In this document: positions 44,194 to 52,731 of the stretch, one piece after another
How positions within the stretch are numbered: the stretch's first letter is position 1
Layout: the number at the start of each line of letters is the position of its first letter
From: an uncultured Christensenellaceae bacterium
GTDB lineage: Bacteria > Bacillota > Clostridia > Christensenellales > CAG-314
Direction: 5' to 3'
DNA: 64,000 nt
NCBI GenBank assembly: GCA_910586625.1
Contig: CAJUIZ010000005.1
Coordinates: 62,001 to 126,000, forward strand
Made by a program: the position numbers and the translations under genes
Notes under the pieces: generated by a model
What the model saw: the letters and a program-made list of their open reading frames with translations, nothing else
What the model was told of the DNA's origin: nothing
Databases searched by the model: none

Positions 44194-46123
44194 AATAAAG
44201 GTTTTGACATCGGAATTATACAATTTGATTTCGGCGGGCGAAGTAATAGAAAATCCGGTCGGGGCTATAAAAGAGCTTGTGGAAAACAGCATTGACGCAG
44301 GCGCGACGCGTATATCAATAGAAGTTAACGGCGGCGGATTCGATCTTATAGCCGTCGGCGACAATGGCGGCGGAATGACGGAAGACGACGTGAACGTCGC
44401 ATTCTTGAAACACGCGACAAGCAAGCTTGCAAGCAAAGACGACTTGTACGCTGTGCAGACGTTAGGTTTTAGAGGCGAAGCACTGCCGAGTATCGCTGCG
44501 GTAGCGCGCGTTAAGCTTACAACCAAACACAATTCTTCCGACGCGGCGGTATCGGTAGACGTTGAAAACGGCGCGATAGTAAACAAAAGCTACGTTTCAG
44601 CCAACGTAGGAACAAGAGTAGAAGTGCGCGATCTATTTTATAACACTCCCGCGCGCAGAAAATTTTTGAAATCTCCCGAGCGCGAAATAATTCAAGCCAA
44701 CAAATTTGTTGCCAAATTGATACTGACCAATCCTAATCTTGAAATATCCTATTTCGTTGACGGCAAAAAAGTATACCAAACCAACGGCGGAGGGCTTGCC
44801 GAAGCGATTTTTGCAGTGTACGACGCCGAATGCTTGAAAAATTGTCTGCCTATATCTTACGCAAAAAACAACTGCCGAGTAAGCGGTTATATCGGCTCGC
44901 CCGAATACGTGAAAGCTAATACTACTTATCAGACCCTGTCTGTCAACGGCAGACTTATAACAGACAAAAACATAACCGGCGCGGTTACCCAAGCGTTCAG
45001 ACCGTATTTGATGACGCGGAAATATCCCTTCTTCGTGTTGGACCTTGAAATCCCCTGCGACTGCATAGACGTAAACGTGCATCCCAAAAAATTCGAAGTA
45101 CGTTTTGCTAATCTGCATGAAGTCACTTCCGCCTGTTACCGAGCTGTAAGCGACGCTTTGCGGCAGTATTCCGACGAACGTGTAGACAAAATGCTTGCGG
45201 CGGAACGGGATTATAAATCGTCGGATAAGGACGATGCGGAGAAACAAATCCGACGCGAACAGGCGATGGCCAAAATGGAAGAATTGTTTGAAACACGCCG
45301 TTTCGAAATTATGAATCCGGATCAAACAGCGGACGTACGAGAGATAGAAGAGGCTACGCGCAAAGCGGATCTCGACAGAGAGTTCGAAGAATTCGCTATC
45401 CAAATGGAAAAGGAGCTAACCGTTGCAAACGCGCGCGCAAAAATGGGGCTTGCTCCGTTAGACCAAGTAAAAGCGCCGCAAAGAAAAACGTTGAATCGCG
45501 ACGACGTTCAGCCGATATTGAATTCCGTAATAGAAAAAGACGACGTTTGCGACGACATATACTCACGGACGCGGATATTGGGAGCCGCGTTTAAGACGTA
45601 TTTGATTTTAGAAATAGAAGACAGAATTGTGCTGATTGATCAGCACGCGGCGCATGAGCGCATTTTGTTCGATAAATTTATGTCGTCCAAAACAAAAGAT
45701 ATGCAGCCGCTTATGTTTCCGTACGTATTCAAAGTGAAGGATGACGAAGCAGAATTTATACAAGACAATAAAGATAATATTGCCGCGGCCGGTATAGAAA
45801 TAGAAGATTTCGGACGGAACACTTACAGAATAATTGCGGTTTCGCCCATTCTTGCCGACGCTAAGATGGACGAATTCGTACAGTATCTTTTGTCCGGCGT
45901 GGACGAGTTTAAGCTGGACGACAGCGCGCTTATCGTAGAAAAAATAGCTCGTAAAGCGTGCAAGGCCGCAGTAAAAGGCGGATATTGTCTTAACGAATAC
46001 GAAATAAAATACATTTTGAAGGAAGTGTACGAGAATAAGGTTGCGCAATGTCCTCACGGCAGACCCGTATCAGTTGTTTTTACCAAACGGCAGATAGAAA
46101 AAATGTTCAAAAGGATAGTGTGA
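44186..46123 (+). CDS. mutL: DNA mismatch repair protein MutL
   Basis: 645 aa. GHKL ATPase N-terminal domain: 'IENPVGAIKELVENSIDAGA', 'DNGGGMTEDDV', 'LGFRGEALPSI', 'GTRVEVRDLFYNTPARRKF'. An acidic linker (about 330-440) and the C-terminal dimerisation/endonuclease domain with 'LIDQHAAHERILFDKF': the metal motif DQHA-x2-E-x4-E is present except that the last Glu is Asp. The zinc-site 'CPHGRPVSVVF' near the end supports an active nicking endonuclease. Confidence 0.96.
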   Translation: MAKIKVLTSELYNLISAGEVIENPVGAIKELVENSIDAGATRISIEVNGGGFDLIAVGDNGGGMTEDDVNVAFLKHATSKLASKDDLYAVQTLGFRGEALPSIAAVARVKLTTKHNSSDAAVSVDVENGAIVNKSYVSANVGTRVEVRDLFYNTPARRKFLKSPEREIIQANKFVAKLILTNPNLEISYFVDGKKVYQTNGGGLAEAIFAVYDAECLKNCLPISYAKNNCRVSGYIGSPEYVKANTTYQTLSVNGRLITDKNITGAVTQAFRPYLMTRKYPFFVLDLEIPCDCIDVNVHPKKFEVRFANLHEVTSACYRAVSDALRQYSDERVDKMLAAERDYKSSDKDDAEKQIRREQAMAKMEELFETRRFEIMNPDQTADVREIEEATRKADLDREFEEFAIQMEKELTVANARAKMGLAPLDQVKAPQRKTLNRDDVQPILNSVIEKDDVCDDIYSRTRILGAAFKTYLILEIEDRIVLIDQHAAHERILFDKFMSSKTKDMQPLMFPYVFKVKDDEAEFIQDNKDNIAAAGIEIEDFGRNTYRIIAVSPILADAKMDEFVQYLLSGVDEFKLDDSALIVEKIARKACKAAVKGGYCLNEYEIKYILKEVYENKVAQCPHGRPVSVVFTKRQIEKMFKRIV

Positions 46124-46124
46124 T

Positions 46125-47030
46125 ATGAAAACCGTGATAGGCATTACGGGAACTACGTCCGTAGGTAAATCCGCCGTTGCGGTAAAGTTAGCGGAAATGC
46201 TGAACACCGAAGTGATATCCGCCGATTCGATGCAGATTTACAAAGGAATGAATATAGGCACGGCGAAAATAATGCCTGACGAAATGCACGGTATACGGCA
46301 TTATATGCTGGACATTGCAGAGCCTTGCGAAAACTATTCGTCATATCTTTACCAAGAAAGCGCTTCGCGAATAATTGAAAGTTTACCGAGCGTTCCGATT
46401 GTTGTCGGCGGAACAGGTTTTTACTTCGACAGCCTTGTGTATCCGCCGGAATTCGGCAACTGTGACCGCAAAACAGCAGCAAAACTGAAAAAAACGCTAT
46501 CGGAAAACGGAATAGAAGTATTGTGCAAAATGCTATGCGACTTGGATAAGGATACTTACGACGCGATAGACCTTAGCAACCCAAAGCGGGTGCTGCGAGC
46601 GGTGGAGATTGCGCTCGGCGGTAAAGCAAAGTCGCAGGGTAAGGGGAAAAGCGACCCCAAGTACGACTTGAAGCTTTTTGTACTGCAACGCGACAGAGCC
46701 GAGCTGTACAGGCAAATCGACGGACGCGTAGACCGTATGATACACGACGGACTTGTGGACGAAGTGCGGGAAATAATCGAACAATACGGCGTTTGCGACA
46801 CGTCGGCATTTTCGGCTATCGGATATAAGGAAGTAATAGAGTATTTACAGAGCAAATCGACTTTGAACGAATGTATTGAAAAAATTAAGCTGAATACGCG
46901 CCACTATGCAAAAAGACAGATAACTTATTTCAAAAAAATGGACGTATGCGAGTATATAGACGTGGACGGACGAGATACGGACGAAATTGCACGGTATATT
47001 TACCAGCGCTGCAAGCTTTTGGGCGTATAA
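46125..47030 (+). CDS. miaA: tRNA dimethylallyltransferase
   Basis: Adds the isopentenyl group from DMAPP to A37 of tRNAs reading UNN codons, making the substrate of MiaB. 301 aa. P-loop 'GITGTTSVGKSAVAVKLAE' (usually GPTAVGKT), 'ISADSMQIYKGMNIGTAK', 'HYMLDIAEP', 'VVGGTGFYFDSLVY', 'AIGYKEVIEYL' and 'NTRHYAKRQITYFKK'. One nt after mutL. In many Firmicutes hfq follows; here no hfq is present. Confidence 0.96.
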   Translation: MKTVIGITGTTSVGKSAVAVKLAEMLNTEVISADSMQIYKGMNIGTAKIMPDEMHGIRHYMLDIAEPCENYSSYLYQESASRIIESLPSVPIVVGGTGFYFDSLVYPPEFGNCDRKTAAKLKKTLSENGIEVLCKMLCDLDKDTYDAIDLSNPKRVLRAVEIALGGKAKSQGKGKSDPKYDLKLFVLQRDRAELYRQIDGRVDRMIHDGLVDEVREIIEQYGVCDTSAFSAIGYKEVIEYLQSKSTLNECIEKIKLNTRHYAKRQITYFKKMDVCEYIDVDGRDTDEIARYIYQRCKLLGV

Positions 47031-47163
47031 GTAGTCTCAGTGTTTGAAATATTTGTCTTATTAGGGGAAGGTATTAGTTGCTTCAAAGCGTTTTATTATT
47101 AACAAAGAGTGGAAATTTCAGTCAAATATTGAACAAGTATTACAAATAATGGCGTTTTATAAA

Positions 47164-47182
47164 GTACTATGTTGCACATAGT
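47164..47182. promoter_or_regulatory. 19-bp dyad before the methionine gamma-lyase-family gene
   Basis: TACTATGT (47164-47171) and ACATAGTA (47175-47182) flank TGC, 18 bp before the ATG. Operator-like; it could also be a small leader hairpin. No protein is assigned. Confidence 0.45.
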
Positions 47183-47200
47183 ATAAAATCAAGGGGTTAT

Positions 47201-48418
47201 ATGACAGAAGAAATAAGAGAAGCGTTAGAGCATTGCGAAAAAAAGTTCAAACAATTAGACGAGATATCCTTGCATAATCAAAACAAGGTTTTGCAAGCGT
47301 TTAAGGATAATTGCGTTGCGCTAAGACATTTTAACCCAACCAGCGGCTACGGCGCAGACGACGTCGGACGGGATACTCTCGGCAAAGTAACAGCACAGAT
47401 ATTCGGCGCAGAAAGCGGAATTGTCAGCCCGCTGATAGTTTCCGGTACGCACGCGTTGACGTTAGCATTATTCGGCGTTTTGCGTCCCGGCGATACGGTT
47501 TTATCCGTAACAGGCGCGCCGTACGATACGCTGCAAGACGTTATATATAAAAAGAAAGTCGGAAGCTTAGTCGATTTCGGAATCGAATTCGACGTAATTC
47601 CGCTGACCGACGACGGCAAGGTAGATTTCGAAGCCGTTTCTCGGTACATTACAAATAAAAACGTCAAAATGATATATATCCAACGGTCGCGCGGATATTC
47701 GTGGCGGTTAGCTTTGAGTATTGACGAAATAGCGGAAATTTGCGAATTTGTAAAAAAGCTGTCGCCTAACAGTATTATAATGTGCGATAATTGTTACGGC
47801 GAATTTGTGGAGACGCGCGAGCCGACCGACGTAGGGGTTGATCTGTGTGCAGGTTCGTTCATAAAAAATATCGGCGGCGGAATTGCGCCCACGGGTGGAT
47901 ACGTTGTAGGGCGAAAGGATTTGATTGAATCGGTTGCGGGACGGCTTACATCGCCGTCGATAGGCAGCGAAGTAGGCTCCTACGCTTACGGTTACAGACT
48001 GTTTTACCAAGGCTTGTTTTTAGCCCCGCATACGGTTAATCAGGCTCTTAAAACCTGCGTTTTGTTTTCGACTGCTTTATCTAATCGCGGATACGACGTT
48101 ATGCCCAAGCCCTGCGACCCGATAGGGGACATAGTTTGCTCCATACGCATAGGCGAACCGAACAAAATGATAAAATTTTGCCAAGCCGTTCAATCGGCGT
48201 CGCCCGTAGATGGATTTGTAACGCCGGAACCGTGGGAACAGCCGGGCTACAACGACAAAGTGATTATGGCTGCGGGCTGTTTCGTGCAGGGGTCGTCCAT
48301 CGAACTGAGCTGCGACGGACCGATAAGAGAGCCGTATATTGCGTATTTACAGGGCGGTTTGACCCTTGAACACGGCATATTGGCGCTCGAAAAGGTTTTA
48401 GACGGCTTGGAATCCTGA
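47201..48418 (+). CDS. Methionine gamma-lyase family / aluminium resistance-type PLP protein
   Basis: 405-aa PLP-dependent protein of the YnbB type. Recognisable: 'LRHFNPTSGYGADDVGRDTL', 'AESGIVSPLIVSGTHALTLALFGVLRPGD', 'MIYIQRSRGYSWR', 'DNCYGEFVETREPTDVG' and the PLP-lysine region 'LCAGSFIKNIGGGIAPTGGYVVG'. Real substrate unknown; the family sits near miaA/hfq/lexA in Bacillus, and that neighbourhood is preserved here. Ribosome site 'caaggggttat'. Confidence 0.93.
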   Translation: MTEEIREALEHCEKKFKQLDEISLHNQNKVLQAFKDNCVALRHFNPTSGYGADDVGRDTLGKVTAQIFGAESGIVSPLIVSGTHALTLALFGVLRPGDTVLSVTGAPYDTLQDVIYKKKVGSLVDFGIEFDVIPLTDDGKVDFEAVSRYITNKNVKMIYIQRSRGYSWRLALSIDEIAEICEFVKKLSPNSIIMCDNCYGEFVETREPTDVGVDLCAGSFIKNIGGGIAPTGGYVVGRKDLIESVAGRLTSPSIGSEVGSYAYGYRLFYQGLFLAPHTVNQALKTCVLFSTALSNRGYDVMPKPCDPIGDIVCSIRIGEPNKMIKFCQAVQSASPVDGFVTPEPWEQPGYNDKVIMAAGCFVQGSSIELSCDGPIREPYIAYLQGGLTLEHGILALEKVLDGLES

Positions 48419-48443
48419 TATTAAGGGGAATTCTGTTTGTTAT

Positions 48444-49025
48444 ATGATTAGCTTTTCTAACAGAAACTACAAAGAAAGACTGCTCGATTTTATTTTTGAA
48501 CGCAATTGGATAGAATTGCCGTTATTTTACAATAATGCCGACGACGAAGTTATGCGTTTTGATTTCGAATCGAAGTCGGAAACATATTGCGCAAATACGA
48601 TACGGGCTGTTTTTGACGACGTGTTTTTCCAAGACAGCGAGCTTCTCGTAATTTTATACGGAACCAACAGTATTCCGGCGGGTTGCGGTAAATCGAAATA
48701 TTTTAGTCATATGCGCAGAATATTCAAAAAGTATTATAAATCGAGAGACGAATATGTTTTTGACGACGACGAACCTTATATTATTGCTTACCGTACCAAC
48801 AGAAAGTATTTCGATTTAGACAAATATTTGGCGGACTATTTTTGCGACAATCCGCGAATCGACGAGATATTCATATCCTTAAAGAAAGGCGTTGCAATAA
48901 GCTTATACGATTGCCGCGGAATGGACTTGGTAATAAACGATCCCGTTTTTTGCGATATTATGAAGAAGAAATACGCAGAATTTCTTATAATGAAAGATAA
49001 AGCTTCTTTGAAAAGGGATGAATGA
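48444..49025 (+). CDS. DUF3885-like hypothetical protein
   Basis: 193 aa, acidic, no signal peptide or membrane helix. The C-terminal part 'ISLYDCRGMDLVINDPVFCDIMKKKYAEFL' follows the pattern of DUF3885 (Y-D-D-R-G-x-D followed by a Y-x-x-x-L segment). DUF3885 proteins are often found in arrays and near polymorphic toxins, and may be immunity-like; that is inference. 'aaggggaa' lies 13 nt before the ATG. Confidence 0.6.
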   Translation: MISFSNRNYKERLLDFIFERNWIELPLFYNNADDEVMRFDFESKSETYCANTIRAVFDDVFFQDSELLVILYGTNSIPAGCGKSKYFSHMRRIFKKYYKSRDEYVFDDDEPYIIAYRTNRKYFDLDKYLADYFCDNPRIDEIFISLKKGVAISLYDCRGMDLVINDPVFCDIMKKKYAEFLIMKDKASLKRDE

Positions 49026-49320
49026 ATTTATGATATATCAGTTGCAAGACTGGTTAGAAAACCGTGATTTGCTATCGTTATTAACGGAATAAAATGGTCT
49101 ACTAAGAGAAATTCGATAAACGAAAATATGCGCGACCTTAACGTTATAATAAATCATTTTAATACGTCGTTTTCAAGTACGAATTGCTGACACTAATCGA
49201 AATGCATTGCTTGAATTTACTGATAACGCAAAATTTACCGTACGAAGCACTTTGGAGCCAATTAAATATTTTTTATGCCGAATTTCTGCCTTTTTCCACG
49301 TTACCACTTCCGTTTTAACC

Positions 49321-49358
49321 ATATCTATTCGCAAAAGCTGTGTTTTGCGAATAGATAT
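49321..49358. repeat. Perfect 16-bp inverted repeat with 6-bp centre
   Basis: atatctattcgcaaaa (49321-49336), centre gctgtg, ttttgcgaatagatat (49343-49358). The innermost 11 bp of each arm with the 6-bp centre match the geometry of tyrosine-recombinase core sites. No T-run on either side, so not a typical terminator. Confidence 0.85.
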
Positions 49359-49422
49359 GTATTAGGCAATGGGCGGGTAGTAAAAATTAAAAGCTCGAAT
49401 TTGCAATGAATTAAGATAAAAT

Positions 49423-49433
49423 TATTCGCAAAA
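49423..49433 (+). repeat. Third copy of the 11-bp arm motif TATTCGCAAAA
   Basis: Identical to the inner 11 bp of the left arm of the palindrome at 49321-49358; it lies just upstream of the recombinase -35 box. Confidence 0.7.
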
Positions 49434-49446
49434 TATTACGTTTTTG

Positions 49447-49475
49447 TTGATTTGCTTTTACAATTAGGGTACAAT
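49447..49475 (+). promoter_or_regulatory. Promoter of the Xer-type recombinase (leaderless)
   Basis: TTGATT (49447-49452), 17 bp, TACAAT (49470-49475), then 6 nt to the ATG at 49482. Confidence 0.75.
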
Positions 49476-49481
49476 ATAAGT

Positions 49482-50570
49482 ATGAGTTCAACTTATTTTG
49501 ACAAAAGAGATATGGAAAACGTCGCAAAAATAGAACGTATTTTGGACGACGACCTGCCCGACTTCTGCCGAGAGTATTTTGTCGGCATATCTACGGGCAC
49601 CACGACATTGACCCGACTTAATTATGCGTACGATATACGGACGTTTTTTAACTATCTGACAAAAAAGGTTTACCGCTTAAAAGGAAAAAGCACAAAAGAG
49701 ATTACTCCCGCCGATATCGAAGCGTTGTCTGCATACGAAATCGAAGCGTATCTCAACTATGTTGAGATATACAAGGACGACAACGGAAACCTGATACGGA
49801 ACGGCGCGCGCGGAAAGAGCCGTAAGCTTGCCGCCATACGTTCGTTAACGCGCTACTTCGAAAAGAAACAGTTAATTCGCCACAACCCCACATCTACGGT
49901 AGATACTCCAAAACTGCGAGAAAAGGAGATTATCCGCTTGGAATCGGACGAAATGGGCGCACTGTTAGACGTTGTCGATACGGGCGACGGGCTATCAAGC
50001 CGTCAGCAAAAATATCAGGAAAATACGCGCGTACGCGACCTTGCCATCGTGAGCCTGCTGCTGGGAACGGGCATTCGCGTAAGCGAGCTTGTGGGAATCG
50101 ATCTTGACGACGTCAATTTTAAGGATATGAGCTTTGTGGTTACGCGCAAGGGCGGCGCGCGCGTGATACTGTATTTTTCCGAAGAAGTCGCGGGCTATTT
50201 GTACGATTATTACGGTATGCGAATCGCCGATAAAACGCTCAAAAACGAACCTGCCCTATTCCTATCGCTGCAAAAACGCCGTATAACTACGCGCGCAGTG
50301 GAAAATATCGTAAAAAAATACAGTCTTATAGCCACTCCGCTAAAACACATTACGCCGCACAAGCTACGCTCCACCTTCGGCACTCAATTATACCGTAACA
50401 CGGGGGATATTTACGTTGTAGCCGACGTTTTGGGGCATAAGGACGTCAACACCACCAAGCGCCACTACGCGGCCATTACCGAAGATATCCGCAGAAGCGC
50501 GTCTACCAAGGTGCGCTTATATTCCGACAAACCAACGGAGAGTGATGCTGCAACCCCCGAAAAGGAGTAA
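49482..50570 (+). CDS. Tyrosine recombinase, XerC/XerD-like
   Basis: 362 aa from ATG 49482. N-terminal SAM-like core-binding domain (about 15-135) and catalytic domain with all active residues: Arg199 ('LGTGIRVSELVGIDL'), Lys223 ('VTRKGGARVI'), His293 and Arg296 ('HITPHKLRSTFGT'), His319 ('VLGHKDVNTTKRHYA') and nucleophile Tyr329. Longer than standard XerD (about 300 aa), with an insert around 95-115 and 165-185 and a C-terminal tail. It may be the chromosome-dimer resolvase or a related element-borne enzyme; the palindrome upstream is a candidate substrate. It lacks a ribosome site and is 2 nt from hflX. Confidence 0.88.
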   Translation: MSSTYFDKRDMENVAKIERILDDDLPDFCREYFVGISTGTTTLTRLNYAYDIRTFFNYLTKKVYRLKGKSTKEITPADIEALSAYEIEAYLNYVEIYKDDNGNLIRNGARGKSRKLAAIRSLTRYFEKKQLIRHNPTSTVDTPKLREKEIIRLESDEMGALLDVVDTGDGLSSRQQKYQENTRVRDLAIVSLLLGTGIRVSELVGIDLDDVNFKDMSFVVTRKGGARVILYFSEEVAGYLYDYYGMRIADKTLKNEPALFLSLQKRRITTRAVENIVKKYSLIATPLKHITPHKLRSTFGTQLYRNTGDIYVVADVLGHKDVNTTKRHYAAITEDIRRSASTKVRLYSDKPTESDAATPEKE

Positions 50571-50572
50571 GA

Positions 50573-51823
50573 ATGAACAAAATCGCAGTAGAAAACGTTG
50601 CTCTTGTTTACGTAGAGCTACCGACTTCGCGCCCCGAACAGGATTTGTACGAGCTTAGCGAGCTTATCGATACGGCGCAAGGAGACTTGAAGCTGACCGT
50701 TACGCAAAAACGCAACGTTGCCGATCCCAAAACCGTAGTAGGCAAGGGTAAATTGGAAGAAATCAAACGTTCTATCGTGCTTGCAGAGAATAAAATCGGT
50801 GTCGTTATTTTTTCGTGCCCGTTAAACGCCACGCAGCGCGCAACTCTCGGCAAGGAGCTGGAATGCGACGTTATAGACAAAATTGACCTTATTTTGGATA
50901 TATTCGCGCTGCGCGCCACTTCCGCCGAAGGCAAAAGGCAGGTTGAGCTTGCGCAGCTGTCGTACAACTTGGCGACAAAACCGGAAGGCGACTTTTCTCG
51001 GCAGGGCGCGGGAATAGGCACGCGCGGACCGGGCGAAACCAAATTAGAAACAAACAAACGCGCTGCGCGCAACAGAATGTACCGCTTGCGACAAGAGCTT
51101 GCGGAAATAGAAAAACACCGCGATTTAACGCGTAAAAAGCGCGAAACAAACGACGCATTTACCGTAGCGTTAGTCGGATACACCAACGCAGGAAAATCTA
51201 CGCTGTTTAACAGATTGACGCAGTCGGAAATTTATGCCGACGACAAATTGTTCGCTACACTCGATACTACGGTCAGAAAGCTGACGTTGGATAACGGCGT
51301 TAGCGTTTTGCTATGCGACACCGTAGGATTCATTAACGAATTGCCGCACGCGCTTTTGAATGCTTTTAAGTCCACTCTCGAAGAAGCCACGCGCGCAGAT
51401 TTGATAATAAACGTGTGCGACGCGTCGGACGAAAACGTTGTCAACCATATACGGGTTACGGAACAAACGTTAGGCGAATTGGGCGTAAACGCCCCCATAC
51501 TGCGAGTATACAACAAGTGCGATAAGCTTAGCGGCGACGAGAATCTATCTGACACTTTGACCGCCGATACGTCTACGCTTTTCGTATCGGCGCTTACAGG
51601 TAAAAATCTGGATTTACTGCTATACAAAATAAAAGAATACGTCCGTATGCAATACACGACAATCAAATTACAAGTAAATCTTGGCGAAGCTGCAAAGCTT
51701 TTGGCTCGGCTGAACAAATATTCAGCCAAATGCAAAACGGAATACGACGATAATTACGCTACTGTAACCGCAACCCTTGACAAGAAATACGTTAATTTGT
51801 TCATAGATTATATTGTAATATAA
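50573..51823 (+). CDS. hflX: GTPase HflX
   Basis: Ribosome-splitting GTPase used under stress. 416 aa. N-terminal glycine-rich-type HflX domain with 'VGKGKLEEIK', 'VIDKIDLILDIFALRATSAEGK', the family signature 'GAGIGTRGPGETKLE' and coiled linker; G domain with G1 'GYTNAGKSTLFN', G3 'DTVGFI', G4 'NKCD' and G5-like 'VSALTGKN'. Ribosome site 'aaaaggagtaaga'. Probably cotranscribed with the recombinase. Confidence 0.95.
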   Translation: MNKIAVENVALVYVELPTSRPEQDLYELSELIDTAQGDLKLTVTQKRNVADPKTVVGKGKLEEIKRSIVLAENKIGVVIFSCPLNATQRATLGKELECDVIDKIDLILDIFALRATSAEGKRQVELAQLSYNLATKPEGDFSRQGAGIGTRGPGETKLETNKRAARNRMYRLRQELAEIEKHRDLTRKKRETNDAFTVALVGYTNAGKSTLFNRLTQSEIYADDKLFATLDTTVRKLTLDNGVSVLLCDTVGFINELPHALLNAFKSTLEEATRADLIINVCDASDENVVNHIRVTEQTLGELGVNAPILRVYNKCDKLSGDENLSDTLTADTSTLFVSALTGKNLDLLLYKIKEYVRMQYTTIKLQVNLGEAAKLLARLNKYSAKCKTEYDDNYATVTATLDKKYVNLFIDYIVI

Positions 51824-51940
51824 GGCAAATATTGCCGCATTGTAACCACTATTAGTGTAATAGTATATTTCAAAATGGTATATTTCGAAATAATAGACAC
51901 ATAAATGCCAACTATTTTAGAACAAAATTTTGATTATTTG

Positions 51941-51969
51941 TTGCAATTAGCGAACAAACGTGCTATAAT
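51941..51969 (+). promoter_or_regulatory. lexA promoter (leaderless)
   Basis: TTGCAA (51941-51946), 17-bp spacer, perfect TATAAT (51964-51969). The ATG begins 7 nt downstream at 51976, so transcription should start on or beside the start codon. Confidence 0.88.
51951..51963. promoter_or_regulatory. LexA (SOS) box in the lexA promoter
   Basis: CGAACAAACGTGC is one base off the Gram-positive SOS consensus CGAAC-N4-GTTCG core (GTGC for GTTC) and lies in the promoter spacer, as expected for autorepression. Confidence 0.75.
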
Positions 51970-51975
51970 AACGGT

Positions 51976-52578
51976 ATGAAAAAAGGTGACAAAAGACTGG
52001 AAGAAATATACGAATATATTCAAAGATTTATCGACGAAAACAACTATTCTCCGTCGGTAAGAGAAATAGGCGAACGGTTCGACATCAAGTCAACTTCCAC
52101 CGTACACTACTATCTCGAAAAAATGCGCGCTTCGGGACTGATAAGCCAAGATGCCAACAAAAAACGCGCCGTGACGCTGAACAAGCCGAGATCCAAAAGC
52201 AATTACGTTCCGCTTGTAGGCAGAGTAAGCGCGGGCACGGGTATCCTTGCCGTGGAAAATATCGAAGGCGAATTTCCCGTTCCGCAGGATATGTTTGCGG
52301 GCGAAGACCTGTTTATGCTGCGCGTCGAAGGCTCCAGCATGATAAACGCGGGCATTGCAAACGGCGATACGGTTATAGTCCACTCGCAAAGCTCGGCGGA
52401 AATAGGAGAAATCGTCGTTGCGTTTTGGCAGGATAAAGCCACCGTCAAACGTCTGCAAGCCGTTGCGCCGTCGCTTGTGTTACATCCCGAAAACGACGAA
52501 ATGGATGATATAGTTATTTCCTATCAGGACGAACCCGTAATTCTGGGCAAAGTAATAGGCTGTATCAAAAAGTTCTGA
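51976..52578 (+). CDS. lexA: LexA repressor
   Basis: 200-aa SOS repressor. N-terminal winged helix with 'YSPSVREIGERFDIKSTSTVHYYL'; cleavage site Ala87-Gly88 in 'GRVSAGTGI'; catalytic Ser121 in 'VEGSSMINAGI' and Lys158 in 'DKATVKRL'. The alignment with other LexA proteins begins right at this ATG, so the start is secure although there is no ribosome site; the mRNA appears leaderless. Recombination genes recA, recN and xseAB elsewhere in the window are potential regulon members, but I saw no clear boxes at them. Confidence 0.96.
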   Translation: MKKGDKRLEEIYEYIQRFIDENNYSPSVREIGERFDIKSTSTVHYYLEKMRASGLISQDANKKRAVTLNKPRSKSNYVPLVGRVSAGTGILAVENIEGEFPVPQDMFAGEDLFMLRVEGSSMINAGIANGDTVIVHSQSSAEIGEIVVAFWQDKATVKRLQAVAPSLVLHPENDEMDDIVISYQDEPVILGKVIGCIKKF

Positions 52579-52718
52579 TATCCGTTCTTTTAGTGTATTG
52601 TTGTCGAAAATGAGCGACCTGCTAAATCAATAGTCGTGTCACCAAATCATACGCACACAGTACAATCGGCGATATAAACTGCCATATAAAATTCACTATC
52701 AAAACCCGAATTTGTTCT

Positions 52719-52727
52719 GGGGGGGGG
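52719..52727 (+). repeat. G9 homopolymer before a decayed lipoprotein gene
   Basis: Nine consecutive G's directly upstream of the TTG where the lipoprotein-like frame begins. It is the longest G run noticed in the window and could act as a slippery tract, or reflect a sequencing-error-prone site. Confidence 0.7.
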
Positions 52728-52731
52728 TACG

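Larger units (their letters stand above)
49026..49481. other. 456-bp gap with gene debris, a large palindrome and the recombinase promoter
   Basis: No gene is called. Short open stretches (e.g. 49030-49092; 49082-49189; 49163-49318, the last reading ELLTLIEMHCLNLLITQ...) lie in different frames without ribosome sites and could be the remains of one decayed gene. The second half holds the 16-bp inverted repeat (49321-49358), a further copy of its arm (49423-49433) and the promoter of the next gene. Confidence 0.5.

Noticed and set aside
49163..49318. Open stretch of about 51 codons (containing ELLTLIEMHCLNLL)
   Set aside because: No start codon near its 5' end, no ribosome site and no recognisable family; treated as possible debris in the gap.
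49321..49358. Palindrome as a rho-independent terminator of the DUF3885-like gene
   Set aside because: No T-run on either side and it is almost 300 bp from the stop codon.
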